Assembly (NCBI GenBank): GCA_963070105.1
Contig: OY718808.1
Coordinates: 6,177,738 to 6,241,737 of the forward strand
Direction: 5' to 3'
DNA: 64,000 nucleotides
From: Litomosoides sigmodontis
Lineage: Eukaryota; Nematoda; Chromadorea; Rhabditida; Onchocercidae
The translations under genes and the position numbers were made by a program. This document shows positions 39,191 through 50,864 of the stretch, one piece after another (the stretch's first letter is position 1; every line of letters starts with the position of its first letter). The notes below the pieces were generated by a model. It was not told where the DNA came from and made no database searches. It was given only the letters and a program-made list of their open reading frames with translations.

Positions 39191-42100
39191 CATCTGGACG
39201 AGAACAGAAATTACGATGAAAGCAATGGAATTGGTACAACCAACCATTCGTCGTACGGTCAGGTATACTTTGCATCGAACGATTTTTAACTTACAAGCAT
39301 AAACGATTGCATTTAAATTTATTGACAACAGCTATAGTATTGGTGTAAGTCTAATTCACTGCAGGAATTACATGATTGATGACCCACAGCTCACATGAAC
39401 ACAATGTGAGTTTTTCAAGCAAACTTTGTGTATACAAAATATCGAACTGAGCTGTCATGCTTATTCAATTTTCGCATAATCCCCGAATTTGCGTGGTTCG
39501 AAGCGTATGTTATTGCCAAATAAAGGTCGTATTACAAGTTCAGCGGACACACGCATCTGGTCGGTGCGCAATTTTGATTTGACCTTCAAGTTGCGCATTA
39601 GCAGTGCCAGAATGCACTTTTCCTCCATAAGTGCGAATCGTTGTCCTGCAAGAGTGATCCGTCCTTCTCCTATCAATAAAATTCTAATTTAAAAATTCCT
39701 GTTTCAATACTGGTAAGGTTTTTCCTTCCACGGATTATTTTCCTCAAGTCATCTGCTTGAATCCAATTCCTAAAAAAATTTCTAAAAAAAATAGCAGAAT
39801 CTTTCACCAATGCAATTTCTAGGTCCAGCAGAGAAAGGAATATATGAAAACGGATGTCTGGGCTGATTATCGAGGAATCGCTCTGGCTTGAATACTTCTG
39901 GGTCTGGCCAATAGCGAGGATCTCTGTGTACCATTGATGCAAGAATTACAACACTCATACCGCGTGGTAGCACTTTATCGCCTTAAATTGTTGGTTTCAT
40001 CAACAGTATTTTTAGTTGAAAAGCGTTTTTAAGTGCTCCAAACATTGAAATAAATGCGTTATCTCCGAAAAACAAAGATCAGTTCGCTAGAATCCACCAG
40101 TGTAATTATTCGTTTGATTCACGATTTTCTGTTACTCACTTCAATTAAAGGAGTATACGCAATTATGTGCTCGACACTTATAGTGTGTGCTACATTTCTC
40201 AAATGTTGAAGTTTTACCGATCTTTGTATTCTCAGTTAACAGTCGTGCTTGCATAGGTACACTAGGAAATAATCGAAGTGATTCTTTGATGCAGGCTTCC
40301 AGGTATTTTAGTTGTCCCAGCTCTTCGTATGTTATGAATCTGTCTTCTGAAAAATCTTGACGCAGCTAATATCGCATTTTACATATATTACAAGTGCAAG
40401 TTGGTAAGGTAGCATTCATACATACGCGTTACAAGTTAAATGGCAAGGTAGCACACCTTTTCCGAGGATTTCGTCCAGTTCCATCTGAAGTTTTGTCTGG
40501 ATTTCTGGATTAGCACCTATCAAATGCAAAAACCAGTTTATACTTGTTGAAGTTGTGTCATGCGCCTAAAATGGATTTCAAACATACCAATTATTAGCAG
40601 ATAGTTCTGTGTAATCTTTGGGTTAAACAGTAAAAAGAGACTTCAAAAGTGAATGTATCCACTTCTTCCTGCACACCTTCCATGGGTAACTGACCCTTCG
40701 CGTGTAAATCAAGCATGAAGTCCAGAAATGCCATCCGTCGTTTACCTTAAATATGATGTTAGTTCAGTGGTTGACAACGTTTTGTGATTGATACAACAAC
40801 CCTTGTCGGATAACAAACCTATCCTACCTGATATTGTTTCGCTCTCCACAAGATTATCAATGCCTCCAGCTTCATCGGCCATTCTTTTCCGATTTGCTAT
40901 TGCCTGTAAGGTTAATTGTCTTCACTAAAAGCACTGTAGAAAGCATTATTGGTGTCTAAGTAAGTCTCACACAAGATGTTCTTTTGGAGCAAATAATTGT
41001 GTTGCTAAATTACCGCAGCGGTAAATTCATGAAGTATTTCAGTGCACTTCTTTTCATCTTTCCCGCTGCCAAACATATTGTAAATAATATCGAGGTAAAA
41101 GTGTGCCTTCAGCGTTCGCTGATGAACCATGTACTTCATTCTTAAATCTCTCGTTTTCACTTGTTTTCAATATTGGGAAAGAAACATACTTAGTCATTTG
41201 TTCCACAAGGGTATATAAAATGGTGAAGCTGAGAAATTTTATGTAAATTTTTCTACGAATTTTACGACTACTATTTGTCTTTAATTACCAGCCGGTCTCT
41301 TAAATGCCATTTAAGTAGTAGGGCAAACTTGCAAACAGCGTCCAAGTAAGGAGAAAACTTGTTCTGAGCATCGACATGTGTTCCGAGAGCGGCTTCGCAA
41401 ATGATATCCAAGGTACAGAGAGATATCATGTGAAATATATCACTATACTGATCACCACACAATGCGTGAAATTTGCGTAGAAGTGTTCGTCCGTGTTTAT
41501 TATATACCTGAAACGCACAATCCACGTATGAATGAAGAGATCTGCTTACTAAAACGTAACACTTATCGACCTGATTATTTACAGAGATAATTCGGCGCAT
41601 CCGAATCATCCTACTTACCCTGACAAAATCCTTCAATATGTCATAGTGAAACGTCGGCGTGAGAAGCTTTCGTCTCACTCGCCACTTCTTCGGCTCACTG
41701 AAATGAAGTCGAATGGAACAGTTATTACTTTCAGTCTGATCAATTGAATTTGATCTCTAAATTGATGTTTTTTAGTTTAATTCTAATTCGGTTAAAATAC
41801 GAATTTTCTGTATGTCTTCGTAAGATATCGCATTGTCAAATCCAAATATAAAACTACGTTTACAGATAGAATTTTGAGAATTGCCAATAGCACATGAGGA
41901 ATCCCCTTTTTCCGTTGCAATCGTTTCTATGATTGGTCAGTTCGCTCAGTATCAAAAAGCGCAACCTGATGAGTAGTCCTTGTCCGATCCAACCACTTAA
42001 AAAACCGTATTGAAACGGTTTGTCTAAAATTTTATTACTTCCAAGAATAGCTTCACATTCTTCTGCGCCGTATAGCAAAACCCATGGCCAGGGACCGAAC

Positions 42101-42609
42101 CAAACCCGACAAATGCGCTCTCCACGTGCTTGTAACATATATGCTAAGCCTTGAGCTTGCTCGAAAAACTCTGTAAAATATGCTTCCATGTTTGACGTTT
42201 TTGTTTTTATTGATAAAAATTTGAAATTTCAAACCAAAAGAATTGAACAGAGGCACGACAGTGGTGCGACTTTCATAAGCTCAATCAAATTTATCCGTAA
42301 TTAATGCTTGCGCGCATTGTAGGAATAATTTAGATTTTTTTGTAAGACACCATTTTTCAACTAATTGGTCAGCCTCAAATTCAGTTTTTCAAATGACGCT
42401 ACAAACGTGGAAGTGTATACCATCTGGTTTGAAGTGGAATTGATGCAAATTTCCTATAAGTGGCCAAGTTGGTGGTCCCTGCACCTCATTAATTTGCTTC
42501 AATATGGTTCTGAGCTTTTTGATAACGAAGTAAGCGATCCAGACGAACGCCACCGTTATCAGTGACGCACTTATCAATCCCATCGCTGGTTTCAGGAATG
42601 TTCCGGAAA
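39191..42609. repeat. P450 tandem duplication unit B
   Basis: Direct duplicate of 33604-37186, with the mosaic of identity described there. Small indels exist even in the near-identical tract, for example an 11-base insertion near 40964. Confidence 0.93.
39461..42583 (-). CDS. Cytochrome P450, CYP4 clan, copy B
   Basis: Same 11-exon layout and length (509 residues) as copy A: 42583-42421, 42170-41966, 41697-41619, 41507-41329, 41140-41014, 40903-40828, 40745-40642, 40565-40457, 40346-40218, 39981-39808, 39645-39461. All motifs are intact: AHDTT, ESLR as Exx[15 protein letters not shown]. Protein differences from copy A are concentrated in residues about 330-415 (K-helix to just before PERF), for example [17 protein letters not shown] against [17 protein letters not shown]. 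The N-terminal half and the heme-binding end are almost identical. A V-to-A change occurs in exon 6 and another in the membrane anchor; the last residue is Glu instead of Ala. Intron 1 (250 bases) is half as long as in copy A (489). Nothing indicates a pseudogene. Confidence 0.93.
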
Positions 42610-44277
42610 GATGTGGCGTAGTTAATTTTGAAATAAGCAAAGTAACACGGGCAAACCTTAGAAAATAAGAATAGTTTCATTTTTTCCTACAACCGAGATT
42701 CATTTGGAAATAGGCGTCATAAATTCTATGATATAATGGTTTCACTTCGTTATTTCATGGATAACAGAGAAGAAACAGTGGGAAGCAAGAATTTCCAAAG
42801 TTTGAAAAAATTAAAAAAAGCTTCAATTACAATAACAATAGCAAAGAAAAACAATTGCAATTTGTCAATGATTTAATGAATCGATGAAAGCAATACAGAA
42901 TTACAGGAGTTGGAAAATTTCCTTGCCCAGATATTTTCAGTGTATTTAGTGCACTGTTCAAATGGAACCAGTTTCCGTGTTAAATTACTGTCGATGTTGG
43001 TGAGTAGAGAACGCCGAATTCTTCAGACAGTACAAAACGAAGTTTAAAAAATTAGTGAAATTGATTGAGTTAAAACTGGTTTAAAAAAACGAAGGATAAA
43101 ATAAGTGAAAGAAAATGCGATTTTGAAATATAATTGAATTTCTGTAGATAATTGTTTAATGCATATTATTCCTCTGTGCTTACTTATTGCTTACTATGCC
43201 TTCCATGAGGAAAATTGAAATGTTCCTAGAACATGCCAATTTGAAAACAATCTTTGCTGCGTAATCTATCTTTTCTATGATTCTATGACGTAAATCCAAG
43301 CTTCTTCCACTTAGCTGCGACATTTACAATGTAACGCTCTTAACATTTGAAATTGCCTATGTCTGTTTCATCGGCGATACTTAAACCAACCATCCTTCCT
43401 TCTCTCTTTCACCTTTCACCTCTACCACTTCAGTCCATTCAATTCCATTTGTATTTCGACAGTCCATCACGAAATCGCCAAGAACGCTGCAGAAGAAATG
43501 AAACTTACACCCACACTTACTCACTCAATTTACCGTTCACTCCATAATCATCAAGAATTCATTTGTTGAGTAATTTGCCAGTAAACGATGGGAAAACACT
43601 TCATTCTTCGCAGATGTGCTCCAATTTGTGATATTATTCGAACGACAATAAATGCTTAATTGGCCTAATAAGTTAAGTGAGGGCTGTAATTATAAGCACC
43701 TTTTTAGGGAATATGTGCGCCTATAAAGTGTTAATTGACGCGGTCATCAGGAGATCAGGCAATTGCATTCATATCGGGTAGCACTTTGATCATCATCGTT
43801 ATCATCATTTTTCCATCCTTTACGCAATAAGTGTTATGCTCTTTTTGAATGCGTCTGTCTGTGTTTGAATTGATGACTTGGTGGGTGTCAACACTTTCTG
43901 CCTAATAGATCTTGATAGTGATAGGTAGGAAGTGATAAGGTATGTTAGTCTAAATTTGCATACTTTTTGTTTAATAGATGAGTCGTATTTCAAGGCTTTC
44001 GCCATTTCGTAACTTTTTAATGCTACTTTTATTTGCAGCTGTGTCCAGACAGAGGAAGTGATCAAAAGTGATTTACATGTTAGGACGGGCAAAACTCACA
44101 CGGCTTATGCTGAGATTTTGTAATATGTAGGAGTATGATGTAGCTCAATTCTAGAAGTTAGAGTAATAATGCAGAGAGCAATATTAGCACAGCAACTCCA
44201 GTTATGTTTAAATGATTTGTGTTTGCTTCAAAATTTGATGTTTAAGGAAATAATTTCATTCTTATAGCACTTCAGAA
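42584..44277. other. Region upstream of CYP copy B and the F-box gene
   Basis: Divergent spacer of 1.7 kb that should hold both promoters. It has a pyrimidine-rich patch at about 43390-43450 and no convincing ORF. A TTCTTATAG acceptor at about 44267 lies 10 bases before the F-box gene's ATG and probably receives a spliced leader. Confidence 0.45.
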
Positions 44278-47200
44278 ATGACTGAAACTTCAAAAGGCGA
44301 ACAGAAAATGGCGACTAAATCTTTTGAGCGGAAAAGAACTTCTGGAGCTGTGGTGGAAGAAAAAAGAACAGCTAACAGGCCTTCTGTCAAAGGGCGGACC
44401 AGAATTGGAGAGTCACAAAGAAGGGTTGAAACTTTGTCACACAAACAAGAAACAGAAAGCGAAGCCGCAAGTGAGGAGCGAAAAGAAGCAATAACACTTC
44501 CAACTGGCGCTTCTGTAAGAAAGGAAGAGGTGAAACCTGAAAATGCTGACGAGGCAGAAAGAGCAACTTCAATTTCCACGAAGACAAAAAAGGAAAGAGC
44601 TGAAGGATCGTCGCAGAAGCACGAAAAAAGAGCTGTGATTCCTGAACAAAAACACGGAGCGATAACTGTGGCTTCTGCGAAGAGACAAAAAAAATCAGTG
44701 AAAACTTCTGCACAAAAAAAGAAAGGAAACGAGGAGAAAACAGTCAGAACTGCTGACCAGGAGGAAAAGGAAACTGCTGAGACTGTAATGCCGCAGAAAC
44801 AAGGAGCAGCTGACCATTCACATCAAAAGCTAAAACGGCGAACTAAAACTTCACGCAAGAAACAAAAAAGAGCTGCAAAAAAACTTGCGCAGAAGCACGA
44901 ACAAGTGGCCGAAACTCCGGTGCAGAGACAAGAGAGTGAAACTAGAATGCTAGTGCAGGAGACGGAAGAAGTGTCTGGAGCTGGCGTTAAGAAGCAGGAA
45001 GTAGTGACTGCAGTTGAGCAACGTGCCACCGGCACTCCAGAGCAGAAACAGGAAGGAGTAATTGAAACCGCGGTGGAGAAGCAAGAAAGAGCACCAACTG
45101 GGTCTGTGGATCAAAAGCAGGAAGAGGAAGGTAAAACTGCTTCACAGAAGGAAGAAATACCAGCTGGAACATCGGTGCAGGAAGAAGAAACAATGCTTGA
45201 AGTCTCAGTGCAAGGGCAATCTGCAACTCCCACGCAAGAAGAAGCAACTGAAAGTGTTGTGCCGTTGCAGGAAGCGGATAGGAAACTTCCAGATGCTCCA
45301 GAAAATGGAAAACTTCAAGTGTCCACCATAGGTTCAATGCAATTAGGACCAACTGTGAGTTACGTGCAGCCTACATTTCTCCTTCCTCAAGGAGTGCCCC
45401 AAACATATGGACCAGTTCCTATTCCGTCCTTTCCGCAGCATTCCGCGGCCCCTGTACATGGAGCAATTTCTGTTCCGTTATATTCAGTACCGTCCAACAT
45501 GCAAATGGTGAGGGCTCGATCAGGACTTCTGTACAGCCAAGATCCACAACAGTACGTTCAGCCGTATCCACTACAGCCCAAAATGCAAATGATTGAAACG
45601 CGGTCAGGACCGTTATATAGCCAAGTTCCACAACAGTATGGATCTCTTCCCTTTTTGCCCCAATTTCCTCTGCCAGCTCCTGGGTTAATTTTTCAACCAG
45701 TAGCAGGAATTCCCGCACATGCGTTACCTGGTCAAATCATGCCGCAATTCCTTCCACCAGTCCCCGGACTACCTATGCCACCAGTAGAAGGAATCCTCAC
45801 GGAGACGTTACCTGGTGAAGTCCTTCAGCGTTTTTCTCTGCCATTTCCCGGGCCGCCAGTGGCACAGTTTCCTGGACCTGATGGTCAAGTCTTACAGCAC
45901 TTTGGTGTACCGCATCCAGGACAATCCCAACTAGCATCCGAACCGCCTCTGTTTTCGGTTCCCAAATTTCCACATTATAATCAGCCATACTTCCAAGGGC
46001 CACCTGAACTATTTCCTGGAAATGAGTCACAGCAGTTTGTTAAGCAAACTCAACAGCATAAGTCCCATGGCAGAGCTAAAGTAACTGTGGTTACCGAAGT
46101 AACCGTCCACTTATCCAACCCTGCAATCAGTCTGTCTGTGGCAGGTAATTTAAGAAATCAAAAATCAAATATTAAAAGGAAAGAACAAAGAGTAGTGCCA
46201 AAACCAACCAGAGTAAAGTTCATTTACGGTGAAGGTTCCATGATGCGGATTGAAGGATCCGGAACAGAAGGTACCCGGAAACAATCGACAATCAAGCTGT
46301 GGCCGTATGCCAGGAAGCACCGTCGCGATAGGTTGGTTATAAAACATCAAGCTCAAATGATTGAAGAACTTTTCCTACAAGGATTACCCGATTCGGTTAG
46401 TCTTCGCGCACTTTATATTCTTCCTCGTTTTTCAAAATTTTGACCAATTAATAATGTCCATTGCTCATGTTATTCTGTTAAAGTTTTAATTGATTCATAT
46501 TCGTCAATTTCGCAGTTTGCTTCCATTTCCTTTGGAAGGTGATTTCTCGTTATGTACATGTAATTAATTTTTGATAAAATACTTTCACTCTAACTTATAA
46601 TATTCAGTTTCTTTTTCTTTTTTTTTTTTGAAATTTCGTGCAAAAATTGAACTTTAGAACTGGTTGTATTTACAGCAAGTAGCACGTTCGGATGAAAAAT
46701 TGGCGATATCTCTGGAAAATATGCCAGACAATGTATTGATTAAAATTTTCAAATTCATCGCTCACGAACAAAACGTTAGTTCATCCTCTCTTAAAATGAT
46801 AGTTTAATGTATCACCAATATTATCAGTAGTGATAAGAGATATTGAAAAAGTGTAATTTACGTGTAGAATAATCTCTTCCTATGTGTACGCACAAAATAG
46901 CACCATAGCTATTGTTATAAGTTGCAGGTTTCTTTGAATTCTGACAAAACTGCCTTTATAAAACAACGGTAAACTGAATATAGCAGTTATATTACTCCAC
47001 GAAAGCCCTGTTAGAATAAGTTAAACTTTGTTCCTATCAAAGTTGAAGAGGTAACTATCATTAAATTAGGCACAATTTTACTCTCGAAGTGTTATTGTTT
47101 TTGCAAATGGTGCAACAGTTCTACACTTCGCAATTTCAACATTTTAATCTTGAGGCATCCATTCATTCATTCGGTCTTTTAGTGTAATCCAAATGTAAGC

Positions 47201-48607
47201 ATTTATAATATGTATCGGTTGAAATTGGTATGTAGACGATTTAACAGTACCTTGGAAAACAATGCGAAGATATTACCGCGGTATCAGATTTCTGGTATTC
47301 GGATTCGGGTAAGTTCTCTTTGGCCAGTTTTTCAAAGAAATTTCTATGAAGTTAATGCGTCAAATTTTTTTACTCCATGGTCAAGTATTTCTTGCCTAAT
47401 TGAGGAAGAATCTTTTATTACCTAAAATTCTTGCATGATTTTTGGCGGTTTAAATTTAGCACTTCTTGGAAAAGGTAAAAAAAGCTTAATTTTGAATAGA
47501 GGACTTCTCTCTTCAACAGTTAATTGTAGCCAAAAGGAGTGGGACTGTTAGGCAACTTTACAATGGTTTATCGTTATGGTACGGGTGCTTTCGAGCCTCC
47601 GTGTGCTTGTTTGGATTTATTTGATATACCGTCCTTTTTGAGGTGAGCTATTCTAATTCTACGTTCATGAAATTATTCACACTCAGTGAAACTATTGTCT
47701 CAAAGCGAATCATGCATATCACGCAAGCTCTCTTAGCCAACTTCGGAGAAGAGGACTTCATATTCAGATGTGGCAGAAATAAAAACAAGCTGTTTTTCTC
47801 ATCTTTTTTTAGGCATGACATAATAAATGGCTTTGTACACGTAGATGGAATGGAACTTACGGATGGACTCTTCATAGCACTGAATGAATTAACTTATGGT
47901 GAAAATGTATGTTAGAGAGTAAGTATGGAAATTGGGGAGTGCATGATTTCCAGAATTTTCCAGAATGTTCGTTGTTTTGTAGTGTTACAAACGAATTTGC
48001 CTATCACCTTGTTTGGAGAAATTCTTTGGCTAATATTTTTACAGTTTTTTCCCACTTGCAGGTTGTCGTTATCAGCTTGTTTTTTTTTTTCAATTTTAAA
48101 GAAATGCAATCATATAATTCCTTATGTATGAAGAAGCTTGCAATATTTTGCATTAGATTTTTTTTGCAAATTTTTTTAAGGTGCAAAAAATAGTGTTCTC
48201 GAAAATTTACTCGGTTAGTCTTACCCCTGAAAGTGGACTTTGCACATTTTTGGATAAGTTTCCCAGGTTGCTGGACCTGTTGTTCTTTGGCCATTATGAC
48301 GAGAATGAACTGGACCTTAAACATAGTCAGGTAGTGATGCAAATGCACAGAAGGTATACCTACAGTTTTCTCCGCAGTTATAGTTGTATTGCACATCTCT
48401 TGCAAAAGTAAATTTAACTTTTTCAGTGAATCTGGCAATGGAGTGCTTACGGACAAAGAAATAAAGGAAATGATAGAGCGGTTTAAATATAAAAGAAAAA
48501 TTCAAATTAAGAGATCTAAAATGAGAGCGACAGTTCGACAAAAAGCAATGGTTCGAAGTATAGTACCAGCTAAGAGTAAAGAAGGAAGAATACCTGAGGA
48601 AGCCTAG
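44278..48607 (+). CDS. F-box protein with 11-residue repeat array
   Basis: Seven exons (44278-46395, 46676-46774, 47183-47308, 47530-47642, 47813-47906, 48181-48353, 48427-48607) close at 967 residues. Residues 1-340 are K/E/Q/T-rich. From 114 they form an imperfect tandem array of mostly 11-residue units of the type K-Q-E-x-x-x-E-T-x-V-Q. Residues about 345-600 are Pro/Gln-rich with their own longer repeats. Residues about 605-700 are basic, with KLWPYARKHRRDRL. An F-box-like segment spans about 719-770 (LENMPDNVLIKIFKFI, then LKLVCRRFN). The C-terminal 190 residues (YGTGAFEPPCACLDLFDIP and others) match nothing I know and end in a basic tail. An SCF ubiquitin-ligase adaptor role is inferred from the F-box alone. 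AATAAA is at 48804-48809. Confidence 0.8.
44617..45303 (+). repeat. Coding minisatellite, ~33-base units
   Basis: Degenerate tandem array inside exon 1 of the F-box gene. At least twelve units are exactly 11 codons long (residues 184-194, 195-205, 206-216, 217-227, 228-238, 280-290, 291-301, 302-312 and others). Others are 8, 10, 12, 15 or 18 codons. Unit boundaries fall at Gln followed by Lys/Arg/Glu. Confidence 0.85.
45490..45960 (+). repeat. Pro/Gln-rich longer repeats in the F-box gene
   Basis: Two sets. First, MQMVRARSGLLYSQDPQQY is repeated about 28 residues later as MQMIETRSGPLYSQVPQQY. Second, three copies of a unit of about 25-28 residues begin PGLIFQPV, PGLPMPPV and PGPPVAQF. Each continues to a Pro-Gly-x-x-Leu/Met-x-x-Phe segment. 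Confidence 0.7.
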
Positions 48608-50864
48608 TTTCGAATTTCGCCAAATAATTAATGATTCGTAAGCTTTCATGACTCATTTTGTTGCTTTGTTAATTTGTTCCCTTAAAAGAAAGGGAGGAAC
48701 AGGTAACTTCATTTGTGGTCGCTCTCTGCCTTCAAGTGATTGCTGGATGCGAATGAATTTTCAAAATGTAATTGATTTCAACATTTCGTGTGTTTCCGTT
48801 TCTAATAAATTTCCTTAGTTAAATTTCTCCTGCACTAACTTGCTTTATTGCAATGACAATTGCAGATGATAATCGTTATCAGGTGATTACAGTTGACAGT
48901 ACAGTTATTCATCCGTGTATGACACTGTATGAAATGAGTTAATGCTTCATTAGCTTTGCTAAATGATAACATTGTTGTTTGTATGCGTAACTTTTGTCTA
49001 GACGATGTGATTTCCTGATTTGTTACATATCATGTAGATATCAGTGCCCTTAACAGTTGCTGCTTTATTAATTTCTTTGTTTGCAAACACAATTGCCTTC
49101 CGTTTTCCGTTTTTCAGAAATCCACTTGTAATACTTTCTGAGTATCGCCAGATGCTTGTCTGGTACTTTTCTGCACGTTTAATCAATTTCGTTATTAGTG
49201 AAAGCAATCTGTGTCGCTCCTCTTTCTACAAAGCGTCTGTACTCTCCCTCCGCAGTACGTCATTTAAGTGTACTCTCTGTGTGGTGTGTTTTATTAATTC
49301 ACCACGCAATATCCGATTTGTCCAGGAATGCCTGCGTTATTAGGCTAATTACTCTCTCATGTCATCTCCTTTCTTGTCAATTCACCGATTTCTTAATTAC
49401 AATTTAATAAACTGCAGAATACAATTTAGATAGACTTGACAGTTCAAAATGACAAAATCATCGATTATCGACAAACAATTAAGAGAAACGCTTACAGCAC
49501 CATTCGAGAACCTGCAGTAAACGATTTTTGCTGTCATACACGGTTGAGCGCTCGCACTAAGAAAGCAGTTCATAAAAAAGGCGTAAAATGGTCCGATTGG
49601 ATTAAAATAACAATTTATGAGTGGTTTGGCAAAGAGTGTGCTTGAAATGAAAGGTAATGTAGCCTTGGGAATGAACAATGACCGTCAGTTGCGGCTGAAA
49701 ATGCAAATAGCACTTCGCGTGCATCCTTTCTAGAGCTTTGATCGAAAGATGACCATTAGAATGCACAAGTACTTGGTCAGTGATTCTTCAATGAATTTTT
49801 GTTTCGTGTTACTTTATGGTTACACACAAAAATCAATATGTCATTGTAGCGGCGCTAATTGGTAGCGCTGCAGCGGATGGATGACAGGTCGCTTTAGAGC
49901 GATCATCGAATGACCTGACTCTAGGTCCACACTGTACAACATAAATTAATTTGCTTTCAATGTTGAATTCATGAAAAAATATCCTTGGCGATAGAACTTG
50001 ATTGATAAAAAGGAAAAAAATGTAACTCATAAGCTCGTCAATCAAAACAAAATTTTTTCACCGAAATTTGTAACAGCGAAATCAGTATATTCACTTTTTA
50101 AATTTCCAACGTATTACAATTATTATATAAAAATTTTAGGCTCCTTAACTCATTGTTACCAATTGTGAGAGGAATATTTGCTTCTCATCGCATTTGTAAA
50201 ATTAGAAATGTATTTTCATGAAAAAAATATCCTTACACTCTGAAAAAATTAATTCCCTAAAGTAAATTTTCAGGTGCAAATTTTTTAAAACAACACCGAA
50301 ACAACTTTTTTGACTGCATTAATCGCCCATTAACTCCACTGTGCTCCATACTGACTTTTTCACTTTGTCTTTCATTTTGGATTCTACCATTTAAAGAGAC
50401 CATCAGCAATTTAGCATTTCGCGATGTTTACTCTCAAACGTGTGAATGGACGCGGTGGAATACTCCTAGGCAACGAACTTTCATACTAACATTTATTCTA
50501 TTGCCTAAAAGCGGAAGAAGAAGCATAAACACATGTTGTTTGCTATGCTAGCAGAAACGGCAAGAGTTATACATTGCAGCATATATTTTACGCAACTATT
50601 ATATGTTTCTATTACATGTATTTCCGTTTACTAATTCCGAAGAAAAAAACAATTTGTTATTGCAATGTTCCTCGTGTTCTATCGCATTCCACAAGGAAAC
50701 ACTTTAAATTAATGTTAAAAGTAAAATTTTGCTTTCTGATACTTCGTAATCAAGAACATTTATTGCTCGCAAAAAATTTATAAAACACTTTCGAAAGCAA
50801 GCAACAGCAATTACAGTAAATAGCATTAATTAAATATATAAAAAAAGTTTGACAAAAGAACGAA
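48608..50864. other. Convergent region between F-box and TLDc genes
   Basis: Holds the F-box 3' UTR (AATAAA 48804) and the TLDc gene 3' UTR (minus-strand AATAAA at 50764-50759). A structured, tRNA-arm-like segment is at 49852-49917. The plus-strand frame at 49436-49645 lacks splice or homology support. Confidence 0.45.
49852..49917. other. Structured segment with tRNA D-arm-like hairpin
   Basis: GCGCTA (49852-49857) pairs with TAGCGC (49863-49868) around ATTGG, very like a tRNA D-arm. Downstream, TCGCT (49889-49893) pairs with AGCGA (49898-49902), and CAGGTC (49885-49890) with GACCTG (49912-49917), overlapping the previous stem. No complete cloverleaf or B-box could be drawn, so it is not called a tRNA. 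A decayed tRNA or tRNA-derived SINE is possible. Confidence 0.3.

Noticed and set aside
33604..42609. Reading the second P450 as a pseudogene copy
   Set aside because: Both copies have intact frames, splice sites and all catalytic motifs.
44262..46356. Several 63-121 codon minus-strand ORFs opposite the F-box exon 1
   Set aside because: Antisense shadows of a long, compositionally biased exon; the plus frame is open for 721 codons and splices in phase to the F-box exons.
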